Assembly (NCBI GenBank): GCA_040255465.1
Contig: JBDZVA010000002.1
Coordinates: 310,001-374,000, forward strand
Source: UBA5793 sp040255465
GTDB lineage: Bacteria; Planctomycetota; Phycisphaerae; Phycisphaerales; UBA5793
Direction: 5' to 3'
DNA: 64,000 nucleotides
In this document: positions 56,604 through 64,000 of the stretch, one piece after another
How the letters are laid out: each line of letters begins with the position of its first letter
How positions within the stretch are numbered: position 1 is the first letter of the stretch
Made by a program: the position numbers and the translations under genes
Notes under the pieces: generated by a model
What the model saw: the letters and a program-made list of their open reading frames with translations, nothing else
What the model was told of the DNA's origin: nothing
Database searches by the model: none

Positions 56604-56672
56604 GCCTTCGCATGGTAGTCCGGCAATTTCGCAGGCCGGCCGTCTGCTGACACCGCGCCCGTTTTGCCCACC

Positions 56673-56696
56673 CGTGGTCCGCACGGCGGACCCTAC
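56673..56696. repeat. REP-like palindrome, copy 3 (inverted)
   Basis: The complement of the GTAGGGTCC...GGACCACG unit, in opposite orientation to copies 1 and 2. It is 69 bases upstream of the RAYT start. Confidence 0.88.
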
Positions 56697-56876
56697 GCTG
56701 ACCGCACTTTCCCCGTGAACAACGGTCTCAAACCCGGCTCCGCGGTCAAGCGACGCTCCCGGAGCACGGTGCCCGGCGTTGTGACTCGAATCTAATCTAA
56801 CAAATGGTACGATCAACCACGGCCGCTCCCCGGCGCGGCGGCCACCCAACCGCCAGCCAGCAAGGAGATCCGACCC

Positions 56877-57092
56877 ATGAACACATTCGGCCTCGTCTTC
56901 ATCGTCGTCGGCATCTTCTCAATCTGCGGCGCTGCATTCAACTGGGACTGGTTCATCAACCACTACAAGGCCCGGATGTTTGTCGCACTGCTCGGCCGAA
57001 CCGGCGCGCGAATCTTCTATGGCATCCTCGGCGCGGCGCTCAGCATCCTCGGCGCCCTCGTCTCAATGGGCCTCGTGTTTGAACAGGTGTGA
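56877..57092 (+). CDS. Imm17-like small membrane protein
   Basis: The 71-residue protein has two membrane helices (about 3-22 and 48-68) flanking NWDWFINHYKARMFV and LGRTGARIFYGILG, a layout that matches the immunity 17 family as I remember it. Such proteins were named from association with toxin loci, but many are orphans. There is no toxin gene here. AAGGAG lies 8 bases before the ATG. It may be a solitary member with another role in the envelope. Confidence 0.6.
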   Translation: MNTFGLVFIVVGIFSICGAAFNWDWFINHYKARMFVALLGRTGARIFYGILGAALSILGALVSMGLVFEQV

Positions 57093-57509
57093 CTCGCCTT
57101 GATTGGAATGCTGGTCGCGATTCCCGCTTCCGCTTCGATCCCGCAAATCTCATACACAGGCATCGCGCGCCTCATTCGCAGAGTCGCCTAGCGACATGAC
57201 GTTGAGCGCCCTGCCCAGAGTCTGGGCGCTCTGCCCGATCGGCCTCCGGGCGATCACAGCCGCCGCCCGCCGTCTCCACCCACCTCGCTGCCAATCACCA
57301 TCTCAGGGAAGCCACCCTGTTTGTGCCAGCAATCCTCGCGGCATTTTGGCGCGATTCCTCTCCAGTGTACAATTCACAGATCCCCGCGCCTCCTTATCCC
57401 GACCAGCCCGGACGCTGGTGCACCGGCCATCGAATCGACATGGCAATTCCGCGACGGGGGACCATCCTTTCGCATCCGATCCCTCGGCGGCCACCTCAGG
57501 GAGCATCAA
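57093..57509. other. intergenic region without a convincing gene
   Basis: About 420 bases between the Imm17-like gene and the propeller gene. Open frames here are rich in Arg, Ser and Pro, as out-of-frame GC-rich DNA gives, and none has a good start. The promoter for the propeller gene should lie here. Confidence 0.55.
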
Positions 57510-59003
57510 GTGTTGACTCCAATGACTACGGTGCGTGACCGGTTTATCGGTACGTCGACCAAGCCCATGTTTCTCGCGGCTCTGCTGCTCACTGGTGCAA
57601 CCCAGGCGGCCCCGCCGTGCGGTGACTGGGAACTGACTGCCACTCCCAACGTTGGCGACAGCGTCACCCGGCTGACCGCCGTCACCGCGCTCTCCCCCAG
57701 CGATGCCTGGGCGGTCGGACTCTGGCGCAACACATCCGGTGTCTTCGGCCCGCTGGCCATGCGCTGGAACGGGACGACGTGGAGCCTGAAGGACCTGCCC
57801 GATACCTCCCAACTGGGAGCGCAGCCCGAGACGAACGGTGTTGAGGCAGCTTCCAACGGCGATGTCTGGGTCGTCGGCAAAGTCTTCACCGGGTATCCAA
57901 CCGACCAACTCCCCCTCCTCCTTCGCTGGCGAGGCAACAGCTGGGACTACGTCAACACCATGACGCTGCGCCCTCAGACGGTGTACCCCTTCGGCCCCCG
58001 CGGCGGCATCCTCTACGAAGTCGATGCACTCGCCCCCAATGACATCTGGGCCGTGGGACTGGCCTCCGGCTACGGCGACGGGGGAGCAACAACCGTGCCC
58101 CTCGCCGCACATTGGAACGGCTCCACGTGGACCGATGTGGAAGTGCCGCGCATCGCGAACCGACATCACGAGTTGAGCGATCTCGTCGCGATCTCGCCCG
58201 ATGACGTCTGGGCGGTGGGGGATTATCGAAATGTCGCCGGGGCCTTTCATGGAGTCACGTATCACTGGGACGGTAGTTCGTGGTCCCATGTCGACAGTCC
58301 GATCGAGCAGATGATCGGAGACACCGGCCTGGACGATGTCGCGGCCGCCGGACCCGATGATGTGTGGGCCCTGGGCGGAGGAAGCCAGGAGGGCGTTGTC
58401 CTGATGCACTGGAACGGCTCGCGGTGGAGCCTCATGCCGCCACCACCCAACTCCGGCGGCTCGATTGCCGCCGTCGGTCCCAATGACCTCTGGGTGTCAG
58501 GCTGGAATGGCTACTGGCACTGGGATGGCAACAGTTGGACCGAAGTACCGGCCGAGGTCCCGGGCGCGACTTACGTTATCCGCAGCGGCGGCATGGAGAT
58601 CCTCGGAGAGTGCAGCCTCTGGTGCGTGGGTTTCTGGACCCTGCCAGACGGCACCACCAGCTTCAGCCTGGCGGAAAAACTGGCGCCTGCCAATTCGCTG
58701 CGCCTGCAGGCTTCGCGCTGGGTCGAAGGATCGCTTGGCGATGCCGAGGTGTTCGGAGCAACGCCGGGTCAGTCCGTCGCGTTCATCTACAGCAAACGTG
58801 GATTGGGCAGGACGTACCTCCGGCAGTTGGATGTGACGATCGATCTGTCCAATCCGCTGCTGGCGGGCACCAGAAGAGCAGACCCGACTGGCCATGCACT
58901 CTTCCGCACGCGGGTTCCCTTGGGTACGCGGGGAAGACACGTCTGGATGCAGGCCGCGGAGTTCCGCCGCACGAGCAATGTCGTCGAGCAGGTCATCGAG
59001 TAA
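57510..59003 (+). CDS. exported WG-type beta-propeller protein
   Basis: The protein of about 497 residues has a signal peptide (MFLAALLLTGATQAAPP) and six or so tandem blades with a W-x-G and S-P/A-x-D-x-W-A-V-G pattern: SPSDAWAVGLW, SNGDVWVVGKV, APNDIWAVGLA, SPDDVWAVGDY, GPDDVWALGGG and GPNDLWVSGWN. Each pairs with an HWNGSTW/RWNGTTW strand. GTG at 57510 is chosen because AGGGAG lies 6 bases upstream; ATG at 57522 is 18 bases from it. The C-terminal 100 residues (after LAEKLAPANS) form a separate domain. Likely an exported or surface protein. Confidence 0.75.
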   Translation: MLTPMTTVRDRFIGTSTKPMFLAALLLTGATQAAPPCGDWELTATPNVGDSVTRLTAVTALSPSDAWAVGLWRNTSGVFGPLAMRWNGTTWSLKDLPDTSQLGAQPETNGVEAASNGDVWVVGKVFTGYPTDQLPLLLRWRGNSWDYVNTMTLRPQTVYPFGPRGGILYEVDALAPNDIWAVGLASGYGDGGATTVPLAAHWNGSTWTDVEVPRIANRHHELSDLVAISPDDVWAVGDYRNVAGAFHGVTYHWDGSSWSHVDSPIEQMIGDTGLDDVAAAGPDDVWALGGGSQEGVVLMHWNGSRWSLMPPPPNSGGSIAAVGPNDLWVSGWNGYWHWDGNSWTEVPAEVPGATYVIRSGGMEILGECSLWCVGFWTLPDGTTSFSLAEKLAPANSLRLQASRWVEGSLGDAEVFGATPGQSVAFIYSKRGLGRTYLRQLDVTIDLSNPLLAGTRRADPTGHALFRTRVPLGTRGRHVWMQAAEFRRTSNVVEQVIE

Positions 59004-59726
59004 TCTCCAACTCATCAATGCGCCGGCGCGAGACGCACGATGCGGCGGGAATCCGCACGATACCTGCTGTAGATCAAGCACGCAACGCCTGTCGCCATCG
59101 ACGCGGTGTCGAGACGGGTGGGCTGCGCCGATTAATTGTCTATCTCCCGCATTTCCATCCAATCCCATGCGTTTCCTCGTGCTTTCTCCGTGTTCTCTGC
59201 GACTCTGTGGTGAATCTCTTCTTCGATTCGCACAACCGCGCACCCTCTCAATCGCATCCCGTGCGCCGACTTTTTGAAAACGCAAAAAAGTTGAGCAAAA
59301 CTCAGAATCACCCCCCTCAGAAAAATGAAAATCGACGAAAATTCCTGATTCGTCCCGCACAGAGGCGCTCATTCACACAAACGCGCGCCGCAGCGCACCA
59401 CGGCGCTCGAAAATCGCGCACAGAAGCGCTCCGGCGCGCATGAAAAGTTCCCGACCTGGTGCGCCTTCGTGTTGGCACGCAAATTGCGTTGCACATTTTT
59501 CATCGAACCGCGTTCCCGCCGCGCCACGCGGCACAAATCTTGCACAGCTGCCCTCAACTCACTCCGGCGTCGCGCGAGCACAACGCGGTTTTGCGTCATT
59601 GCCGGCGGTCGCCGCGCACAGCCATGCACGAATCAGGTTAATGGTGGACCCCTGTTTTTGCCGTGCCCGGCATAGGATTGAACACCCGGTGGCCGCTGGC
59701 GCCATCGCCTCTGCGAGGACCGCATC
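59004..59726. other. long gene-free region upstream of nadA
   Basis: This 723-base gap has no convincing ORF. It includes a stretch near 59180 (CTCCGTGTTCTCTGCGACTC) like a short dispersed repeat seen in other bacterial genomes. From 59270 to 59340 it is A-rich (several A5-A6 runs), and from 59360 to 59440 there is a dense set of GCGC sites. It may hold regulatory sites for nadA or a non-coding RNA, but I cannot show one. Confidence 0.5.
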
Positions 59727-60998
59727 ATGCTCTGGCAACCCGCTCTGCCCCTCAAGTACCTCGAATTGTCCGACGACCAGCTCGCCGAGGCGATTCGCGC
59801 CCGCCGGGCTGAACTGGGTGACAAAGTCGTCATCCTCGGCCACCACTACCAGCAGGACGAGGTCGTCCAGCACGCCGACTTCCTCGGCGACTCGTTCAAA
59901 CTCTCCCAACTCGCCGCCGAAAAGGTCAAAGAAGTCGGGGCGAAGTACGTTGTCTTCTGCGGCGTCCACTTCATGGCCGAGAGCGCCGACATCCTCACCC
60001 CCGATGATGTCGTCGTCATCCTCCCCGATCTCTCGGCCGGTTGCTCGATGGCGGACATGGCCGACTACGACCAGACCGTCCAGGCGTGGGCCGAGATTCA
60101 CGAAGCACTCGACGAGACCAAGGGATCGGCGACGCGCGTTATCCCCATCACCTACATGAACAGCACCGCCGCCATCAAGGCCTTCGTCGGCGAGCACGGC
60201 GGGGCGGTCTGCACGAGCAGCAACGCCGGCCGCGTCTTCGAGTGGGCCCTCAGAGGTGGCGACAAGCCGCTCAAGAAGGGCGAGGTGGTGAAGATCCTCT
60301 TCCTGCCCGACCAGCACCTCGGCCGCAACACCGCCAAGGCCGCGGGCTTCGTGACCGAAGTGGATGCCGCGGCGACCGGCAGGAAGCCGCAGACCGCGCT
60401 GTGGGATTCCAAGCAGGAGTCGGGCGGCCTGTCGGCCCAGGCGATTCGCGATGCGACCATCCTGCTGTGGAAGGGGCATTGCAGCGTTCACAAACTCTAC
60501 CGCCCCGAGCACGTGCCCGAGATGCGAAAGAAGCACAAGGGCGTGACGGTGCTCGTCCACCCCGAAGTGTGCCAGGAGGTGGTCGATCTCGCGGACCTGT
60601 CAGGTTCGACGGAGTTCATCATCAAGACCATCGACGCAGCCGAGAAGGGCAGCAAGTGGGCCGTGGCGACGGAGACGCATCTCGTCAACCGCATCGCCCA
60701 GACCGCGAAGAAGCGGGGCGTTCACGTCGAAATGCTCAGCGGCTGTCAGTGCCTGTGCACGACGATGTATCGCATCGATCAGCAGCACCTGCTCTGGGTG
60801 CTCGACAATCTCGCCGAGGGCAAGGTCGTGAATCAGATCAAGGTTCATGCCGACGCGAAGAAGTGGGCGATGGTCGCGCTGAATCGCATGCTGGATCTCC
60901 TCGGGCAGGGATCAGTGAAAGCCGCGAAGAGCGAGTCTTCGAAACCGCGCCGCGGATCGAAGCGCAGCGCGAAAGCAGAGATGACACTGACGGATTGA
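59727..60998 (+). CDS. nadA: quinolinate synthase
   Basis: The 423-residue enzyme condenses iminoaspartate with dihydroxyacetone phosphate to quinolinate, a step in NAD synthesis. It has LGHHYQQDEVV near residue 37, FCGVHFMAESA with the first cluster Cys, CTSSNAGRVFEWAL with the second, and the GCQCLCTTMYRI block with the third; these bind a 4Fe-4S cluster. There is a Lys/Ser/Arg-rich tail (about 395-423) beyond the family core. ATG at 59727 has GAGG 8 bases upstream. nadB and nadC are not in the window. Confidence 0.94.
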   Translation: MLWQPALPLKYLELSDDQLAEAIRARRAELGDKVVILGHHYQQDEVVQHADFLGDSFKLSQLAAEKVKEVGAKYVVFCGVHFMAESADILTPDDVVVILPDLSAGCSMADMADYDQTVQAWAEIHEALDETKGSATRVIPITYMNSTAAIKAFVGEHGGAVCTSSNAGRVFEWALRGGDKPLKKGEVVKILFLPDQHLGRNTAKAAGFVTEVDAAATGRKPQTALWDSKQESGGLSAQAIRDATILLWKGHCSVHKLYRPEHVPEMRKKHKGVTVLVHPEVCQEVVDLADLSGSTEFIIKTIDAAEKGSKWAVATETHLVNRIAQTAKKRGVHVEMLSGCQCLCTTMYRIDQQHLLWVLDNLAEGKVVNQIKVHADAKKWAMVALNRMLDLLGQGSVKAAKSESSKPRRGSKRSAKAEMTLTD

Positions 60999-61013
60999 TG
61001 GTCTGGTTGATTG

Positions 61014-61124
61014 GGGTGCCACACAGCACTTCGCTTCGAATGCGGTGTGCAGACGAGCAAGTGCTGTCATCTTGTCTTGCACATCCGGCACACAGCACCC
61101 GAGGCGGGATGCGGTGTGGCACCC
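61014..61124. repeat. tandem palindromic units within an inverted repeat
   Basis: GGGTGCCACAC (61014-61024) and GTGTGGCACCC (61114-61124) are perfect 11-bp inverted arms, extendable to 15 with one mismatch. Inside lie two direct copies of a hairpin of the form CACACAGCAC-N10-ATGCGGTGTG (61021 and 61090). The region separates nadA from the Fpg/Nei gene and may fold in RNA or DNA. Confidence 0.75.
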
Positions 61125-61151
61125 AGACCTTGACATGTTCACTGCGATCAA

Positions 61152-62060
61152 ATGCCCGAACTGCCTGACATCCTCGTCTACCTCGATGCGCTGCGGCATC
61201 ACGTCGTTGGCAAGCGACTGAACGATGTGGTTGTTCGTGGGCCCGCTCTGCTTCGGTCGGTCGATCCGCCACTTGATGCCTTTGATGCCCATGTTCTGAC
61301 CGTTGTCTCGCGCATCGGCAAACGCATCGTGCTCCATTTCGATTCCGGCGCAGCGCTTGTCATTCACCTGATGATTGCCGGTCGCCTGCTCTGGAGAGAT
61401 GAACGTGTGAGGCCGACCGGGCGCAATGACCTTGCGGCGTTCCGATTCGAGAATGGCACACTGATGCTCACTGAAGCCGGAACCAAGCACCGCGCGACGC
61501 TCACTGCGGTTGGCAGCACAGCAGAACTTGCCCGGATCAATCGCGGTGGCCTCGACCTTCTCACCTGCACGCGCGACGAGTTGACCACACGATTGCACGG
61601 TGAGAATCGCACACTGAAGCGAGCCTTGACTGACCCGCGCATCATCGATGGCGTTGGCAATTCGTACTCAGACGAGATCCTTCATGCAGCTCAGCTCTCG
61701 CCATTCGTTCGCACCGCCGATATGAGTGAAGCACAGATCGCCGCACTGCACGAGGCGGCGCTGAGCACACTCAATCACTGGTCGAAAGCGTTGCACGATC
61801 AGTTCGACGGCGGCCGAAAGTTCCCCGGTCGCGGCCAGATCACTGCGTTCCGCAACGGCTTTGCCGTACACGGCCGCTTCAACAAACCGTGTCCGCGCTG
61901 CGGCTGCCCGGTTCAGCGTGTCGTCTATGCCGAGAATGAGATGAACTACTGCGCCAAGTGTCAGACGAACGGCAAGGTCCTGGCCGACCGCTCGCTCTCG
62001 CGACTGCTCCGCGACGACTGGCCCAGGTCGATTGAAGAACTCGAAGAGCAGAGTGAGTAA
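61152..62060 (+). CDS. Fpg/Nei-family DNA glycosylase
   Basis: The 302-residue base-excision-repair enzyme begins MPELPD, leaving Pro as the catalytic N-terminal residue and Glu beside it; the usual PELPE is PELPD. The H2TH domain is near NGSYSDEILHAAQLSP, and the C-terminal zinc finger has CPRCGCPVQR...YCAKCQ. The Arg normally preceding the second Cys pair in Fpg (in GR-x-T-F-Y-C) appears to be Asn in AENEMNYC, and the protein extends 30 residues beyond the finger. It therefore may favour other lesions than 8-oxoguanine. Confidence 0.82.
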   Translation: MPELPDILVYLDALRHHVVGKRLNDVVVRGPALLRSVDPPLDAFDAHVLTVVSRIGKRIVLHFDSGAALVIHLMIAGRLLWRDERVRPTGRNDLAAFRFENGTLMLTEAGTKHRATLTAVGSTAELARINRGGLDLLTCTRDELTTRLHGENRTLKRALTDPRIIDGVGNSYSDEILHAAQLSPFVRTADMSEAQIAALHEAALSTLNHWSKALHDQFDGGRKFPGRGQITAFRNGFAVHGRFNKPCPRCGCPVQRVVYAENEMNYCAKCQTNGKVLADRSLSRLLRDDWPRSIEELEEQSE

Positions 62061-62091
62061 GCAGCCACGCTGAACGATACGATGTCGCGTG

Positions 62092-62826
62092 ATGAACCTC
62101 GCAACCAGTTTCGATCTCGACGGCTTCGAGTCCGGCTCGACAGTTCATCTCATGGCTGCGGGGGTCTGTCTGCTTGCGACGCTGGCGTCGAGTTGGCTCG
62201 GTCTGCGGTGGCGGCAGCGGCGGCCGAGGTTCGAACGTCAACTCCGCCTCAGTTGGACGGTGTTTATCATCGTCACGCAACTGTTCACGACGATTTGGTG
62301 GCTGCTGCCGCAGAACTTCAGTTGGCGTGTCAGCCTGCCGCTGCACATCTGCGATATCGTGGCGGTGCTCGCGGCCGTCGCGTTGCTGGCGACGACGCGA
62401 TGGGTGTGGTCGGTGCTTTACTTCTGGGGCATCGGGCTGAGCATCTTCGCCTTCATCATGCCCTCACTGACGCATGGTCCAGGTCACGTCGAGTTCTACC
62501 TCTTCTGGCTGACGCATCTCCAGATCATCGGCACCACGGCCTACCTTGTCACCGTGATGCGCTACCGGCCCACCACACACGACTGGATGATCGCCGAGTT
62601 GCTCATCACGCTCTACACGATTGCGATCTTTCCGCTCGATGCGGCGTTCGATCTGAACTACGGCTACATTGGGCCGATTGACTCGCCGGCGCGGATCGTC
62701 GGCGCCTGGCCGGGACGCGTGCTGAATATGTATCTCATGCAGTTCGTGCTGTTTGGGGTACTGCTATTGCCGTGGCTGCTGACGCGACGCCGGAGTGCTG
62801 TCCAAGTCGCGGGCCGATCGAATTGA
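62092..62826 (+). CDS. YwaF/TIGR02206-family integral membrane protein
   Basis: The 244-residue protein has about six membrane segments. LPLHICDI near residue 80 and the HGPGHVEFYLFWLTHLQII block are signatures of the TIGR02206 (YwaF) family. Its role is unknown. ATG at 62092 is preferred; a GTG one codon earlier is possible. It ends close to a perfect 9-bp hairpin and faces the VOC gene convergently. Confidence 0.82.
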   Translation: MNLATSFDLDGFESGSTVHLMAAGVCLLATLASSWLGLRWRQRRPRFERQLRLSWTVFIIVTQLFTTIWWLLPQNFSWRVSLPLHICDIVAVLAAVALLATTRWVWSVLYFWGIGLSIFAFIMPSLTHGPGHVEFYLFWLTHLQIIGTTAYLVTVMRYRPTTHDWMIAELLITLYTIAIFPLDAAFDLNYGYIGPIDSPARIVGAWPGRVLNMYLMQFVLFGVLLLPWLLTRRRSAVQVAGRSN

Positions 62827-62833
62827 AAGAGAA

Positions 62834-62863
62834 GATGGACCGCCGCGGGTGCGACGGTCCATC
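62834..62863. terminator. bidirectional terminator-like hairpin
   Basis: GATGGACCG (62834-62842) and CGGTCCATC (62855-62863) pair perfectly over 9 bases with a 12-base loop. The element lies between two convergent genes (stops at 62826 and 62896), where a shared terminator is expected. A T tract is lacking. Confidence 0.55.
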
Positions 62864-62895
62864 GTGATGAGGCACATGAGTGACGTCCTGCGAGC

Positions 62896-63384
62896 TTACT
62901 CGTCGCAGCCGGCGCCGCTGAAGGCAGCCTCGGCGGCCTTAGCCATCTCTTCGGGCGTCATGTCCTTGAGGTGGGTGCAGAAGGCCCAGGCGTGGCCGAA
63001 GGGATCGTTGAGCGTGCCGTAGCGATCGCCCCAGAACATGTCGGCCGCGGGCATGGTCACGGTCGCACCCGCCTTGGCGGCGCGATCGATCGCGGCATCG
63101 CAGTTGCGAACGTACTGGGTGAGTGTGACGGGCGAGGCGCCGAGTGCATTGGGATTGCGCGCCTTGCCGCCGCAGTATTCGGGGAAGTCGTCAGCGAGGA
63201 AGACCGTCGTCGAGCCGATCTTAATTTCCGCGTGCATGAGTCGGCCGTCGGGAGCCGGCATGCGGCAAACTTCCTCGGCGCCGAATGCCTTCTTGTAGAA
63301 TTCGATGGCCTTGGCGCAGTCATCGACGACGAGATGGGCGATGACGCCCTCGAGCCCTTCGGGGATGGGATTGACGTTGCTCAT
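62896..63384 (-). CDS. VOC-family protein, PhnB-like (glyoxalase fold)
   Basis: The 162-residue protein fits the PhnB-like VOC family: HLVVDDCAKAIEFYKKAFGAEE at the start, DGRLMHAEIKIG, and DRYGTLNDPFGHAWAFCTH near the end. Two beta-alpha-beta-beta-beta modules are visible. Metal ligands are likely His and Glu. Substrate unknown. AAGGAG lies 9 bases before the ATG (63384). It ends with an unusual Cys-containing tail (GAGCDE). Confidence 0.85.
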   Translation of the reverse strand: MSNVNPIPEGLEGVIAHLVVDDCAKAIEFYKKAFGAEEVCRMPAPDGRLMHAEIKIGSTTVFLADDFPEYCGGKARNPNALGASPVTLTQYVRNCDAAIDRAAKAGATVTMPAADMFWGDRYGTLNDPFGHAWAFCTHLKDMTPEEMAKAAEAAFSGAGCDE

Positions 63385-63587
63385 TCTCAAACTCCTTGCT
63401 GTCTTGAATGGATGCCGATCATGCATGACGTGATCTATCCCACCACGGTCAGATCACACGCCACCACCGGCGCGATGATACCGACAGTGCGACCGCGCGG
63501 TGCGGGAAAAGTTCGGTTTTTGCAGCAGATTACGAACCTGTAAACTTTACAAGCCTGTATACAAACCCTCGGGCCGCTGCGAGCGGC

Positions 63588-64000
63588 TTACCACTCGGGT
63601 CCGCCGCTGTATCGCCCGTAGACGTCGGCCATGGCCTGGACCATTTCGCCGAGGGTGCAGTTGGACTCGGCGCCGTCAACGAGGCTGGGCATGACGTTTT
63701 CGTCGTTGCGAGCCGCTTCGCGGATGGCGTTGAGTGCGGTCTCAACCTTGTGATAGTCGCGGCGCGTCTTGAACTCGGCGAGTTGTTTGACCTGATCCGT
63801 TTCCACTTTGTGGCCGATCTGAAGGATCTCAACATCGCGCTCTTCGTTCTCATCGACGTAGGCATTGACGCCGACAATGAGGCGCTCGCCGCGCTCCATT
63901 TCCTGGCCGAAGCGATAAGAGGCTTCCGCGATGGAGCGGCGGAAGTAGCCGCGCGTGATGCCGCCGATGACGCCTCCCATGTCATCTATTTCGTGAATGA
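63588..64000 (-). CDS. methylmalonyl-CoA mutase large subunit, C-terminal part (start outside window)
   Basis: The partial protein continues past the right edge: IHEIDDMGGVIGGITRGYF followed by RRSIAEASYRFGQEMERGE and IVGVNAYVDENEE is the C-terminal part of the catalytic (alpha) domain of methylmalonyl-CoA mutase. The enzyme isomerises methylmalonyl-CoA and succinyl-CoA using adenosylcobalamin. The frame ends at TPEW*-like GPEW without a B12-binding domain, so cobalamin is probably bound by a separate small subunit protein, as in two-part mutases. The gene's 5' end is beyond 64000. Confidence 0.88.
   Translation of the reverse strand, partial: IHEIDDMGGVIGGITRGYFRRSIAEASYRFGQEMERGERLIVGVNAYVDENEERDVEILQIGHKVETDQVKQLAEFKTRRDYHKVETALNAIREAARNDENVMPSLVDGAESNCTLGEMVQAMADVYGRYSGGPEW

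Noticed and set aside
55430..56696. Short peptides with VVRTADPT read from the palindrome
   Set aside because: They appear only because the palindrome is read in different frames; the repeat is non-coding DNA.
57103..57516. 137-codon plus-strand frame between Imm17-like and propeller genes
   Set aside because: Ser/Arg/Pro-rich composition without motif or good start is what random GC-rich DNA yields.
59369..59629. 86-codon minus-strand frame upstream of nadA
   Set aside because: It is Arg-rich, covers the GCGC-dense block and has no ribosome site.

Overview
The window is high-GC bacterial chromosome. It reads like a planctomycete, possibly Phycisphaerae-like. The support is indirect. There is a lipid A gene (lpxB), so the cell is Gram-negative-type, and there is futalosine-route menaquinone synthesis (mqnC). 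Planctomycete-style exported proteins occur: VIT/VWA, FG-GAP, a tricorn-type protease, a Tat-signal Gfo/Idh oxidoreductase and a CPxCGYD zinc-ribbon membrane protein. Intergenic spaces carry nested palindromic repeats. No rRNA, prophage, integrase or CRISPR array was seen. Three tRNA genes are present: Arg-ACG, Pro-TGG and Ala-TGC.

Layout. 1-1650: oxidative pentose phosphate pair zwf (partial) and pgl, then tRNA-Arg. 1971-7795: DinB-like and TANGO2-like genes overlapping in series, then a three-domain fusion (alpha/beta hydrolase, DedA/VTT, ATP-grasp) that faces an OlsF-like double acyltransferase 7 bases away. 7890-16534: exported or periplasmic proteins, namely a tricorn-like lipoprotein protease, an unknown exported protein, an FG-GAP protein and a large alpha/beta hydrolase. 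16633-21072: tRNA-Pro, a second DinB protein, DUF1579, a HEAT-like protein overlapping a broken ORF, UPF0158, and a MoaD/ThiS-like gene paired with a BNR propeller.

21410-27560 is a complete five-gene oligopeptide/dipeptide ABC importer operon with overlapping or near-overlapping genes. 27665-35430: MBL-rhodanese sulfur enzyme; then a Tat-exported asparaginase-type Ntn hydrolase with an ABC-2 exporter pair and a Na+/H+ antiporter; then a Gfo/Idh oxidoreductase. 35578-41687: tRNA-Ala, VIT/VWA protein, nucleotidyltransferase, and a repeat-rich segment in which two 274-base copies of one element bracket a zinc-ribbon membrane protein, followed by a 3'-phosphonucleotidase. 41827-51406: QueC-like protein without a PP-loop, mqnC, a histone deacetylase-like amidohydrolase opposite a PD-(D/E)XK-like protein, a TlpA-type thioredoxin, lpxB and a GH113-like protein.

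51413-64000: smc; a segment with an orphan membrane protein and a RAYT transposase among three copies of a short palindrome; an Imm17-like membrane protein; a WG-type propeller; a 720-base gene-free region; nadA; an Fpg/Nei glycosylase; a YwaF-type membrane protein; a VOC protein; and the 3' end of methylmalonyl-CoA mutase.

The strongest candidate for an undescribed system is the hydrolase-DedA-ATP-grasp fusion beside the OlsF-like acyltransferase (3292-7795). Together they hold the parts for making, moving and modifying an amino-acid-containing lipid. That role is inference. The next most interesting items are the 274-base nested-palindrome element, whose two copies differ by paired changes inside a stem, the RAYT/REP locus, and the possible broken toxin beside a HEAT-like gene. 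All assignments are from reading the sequence; no database search was run.
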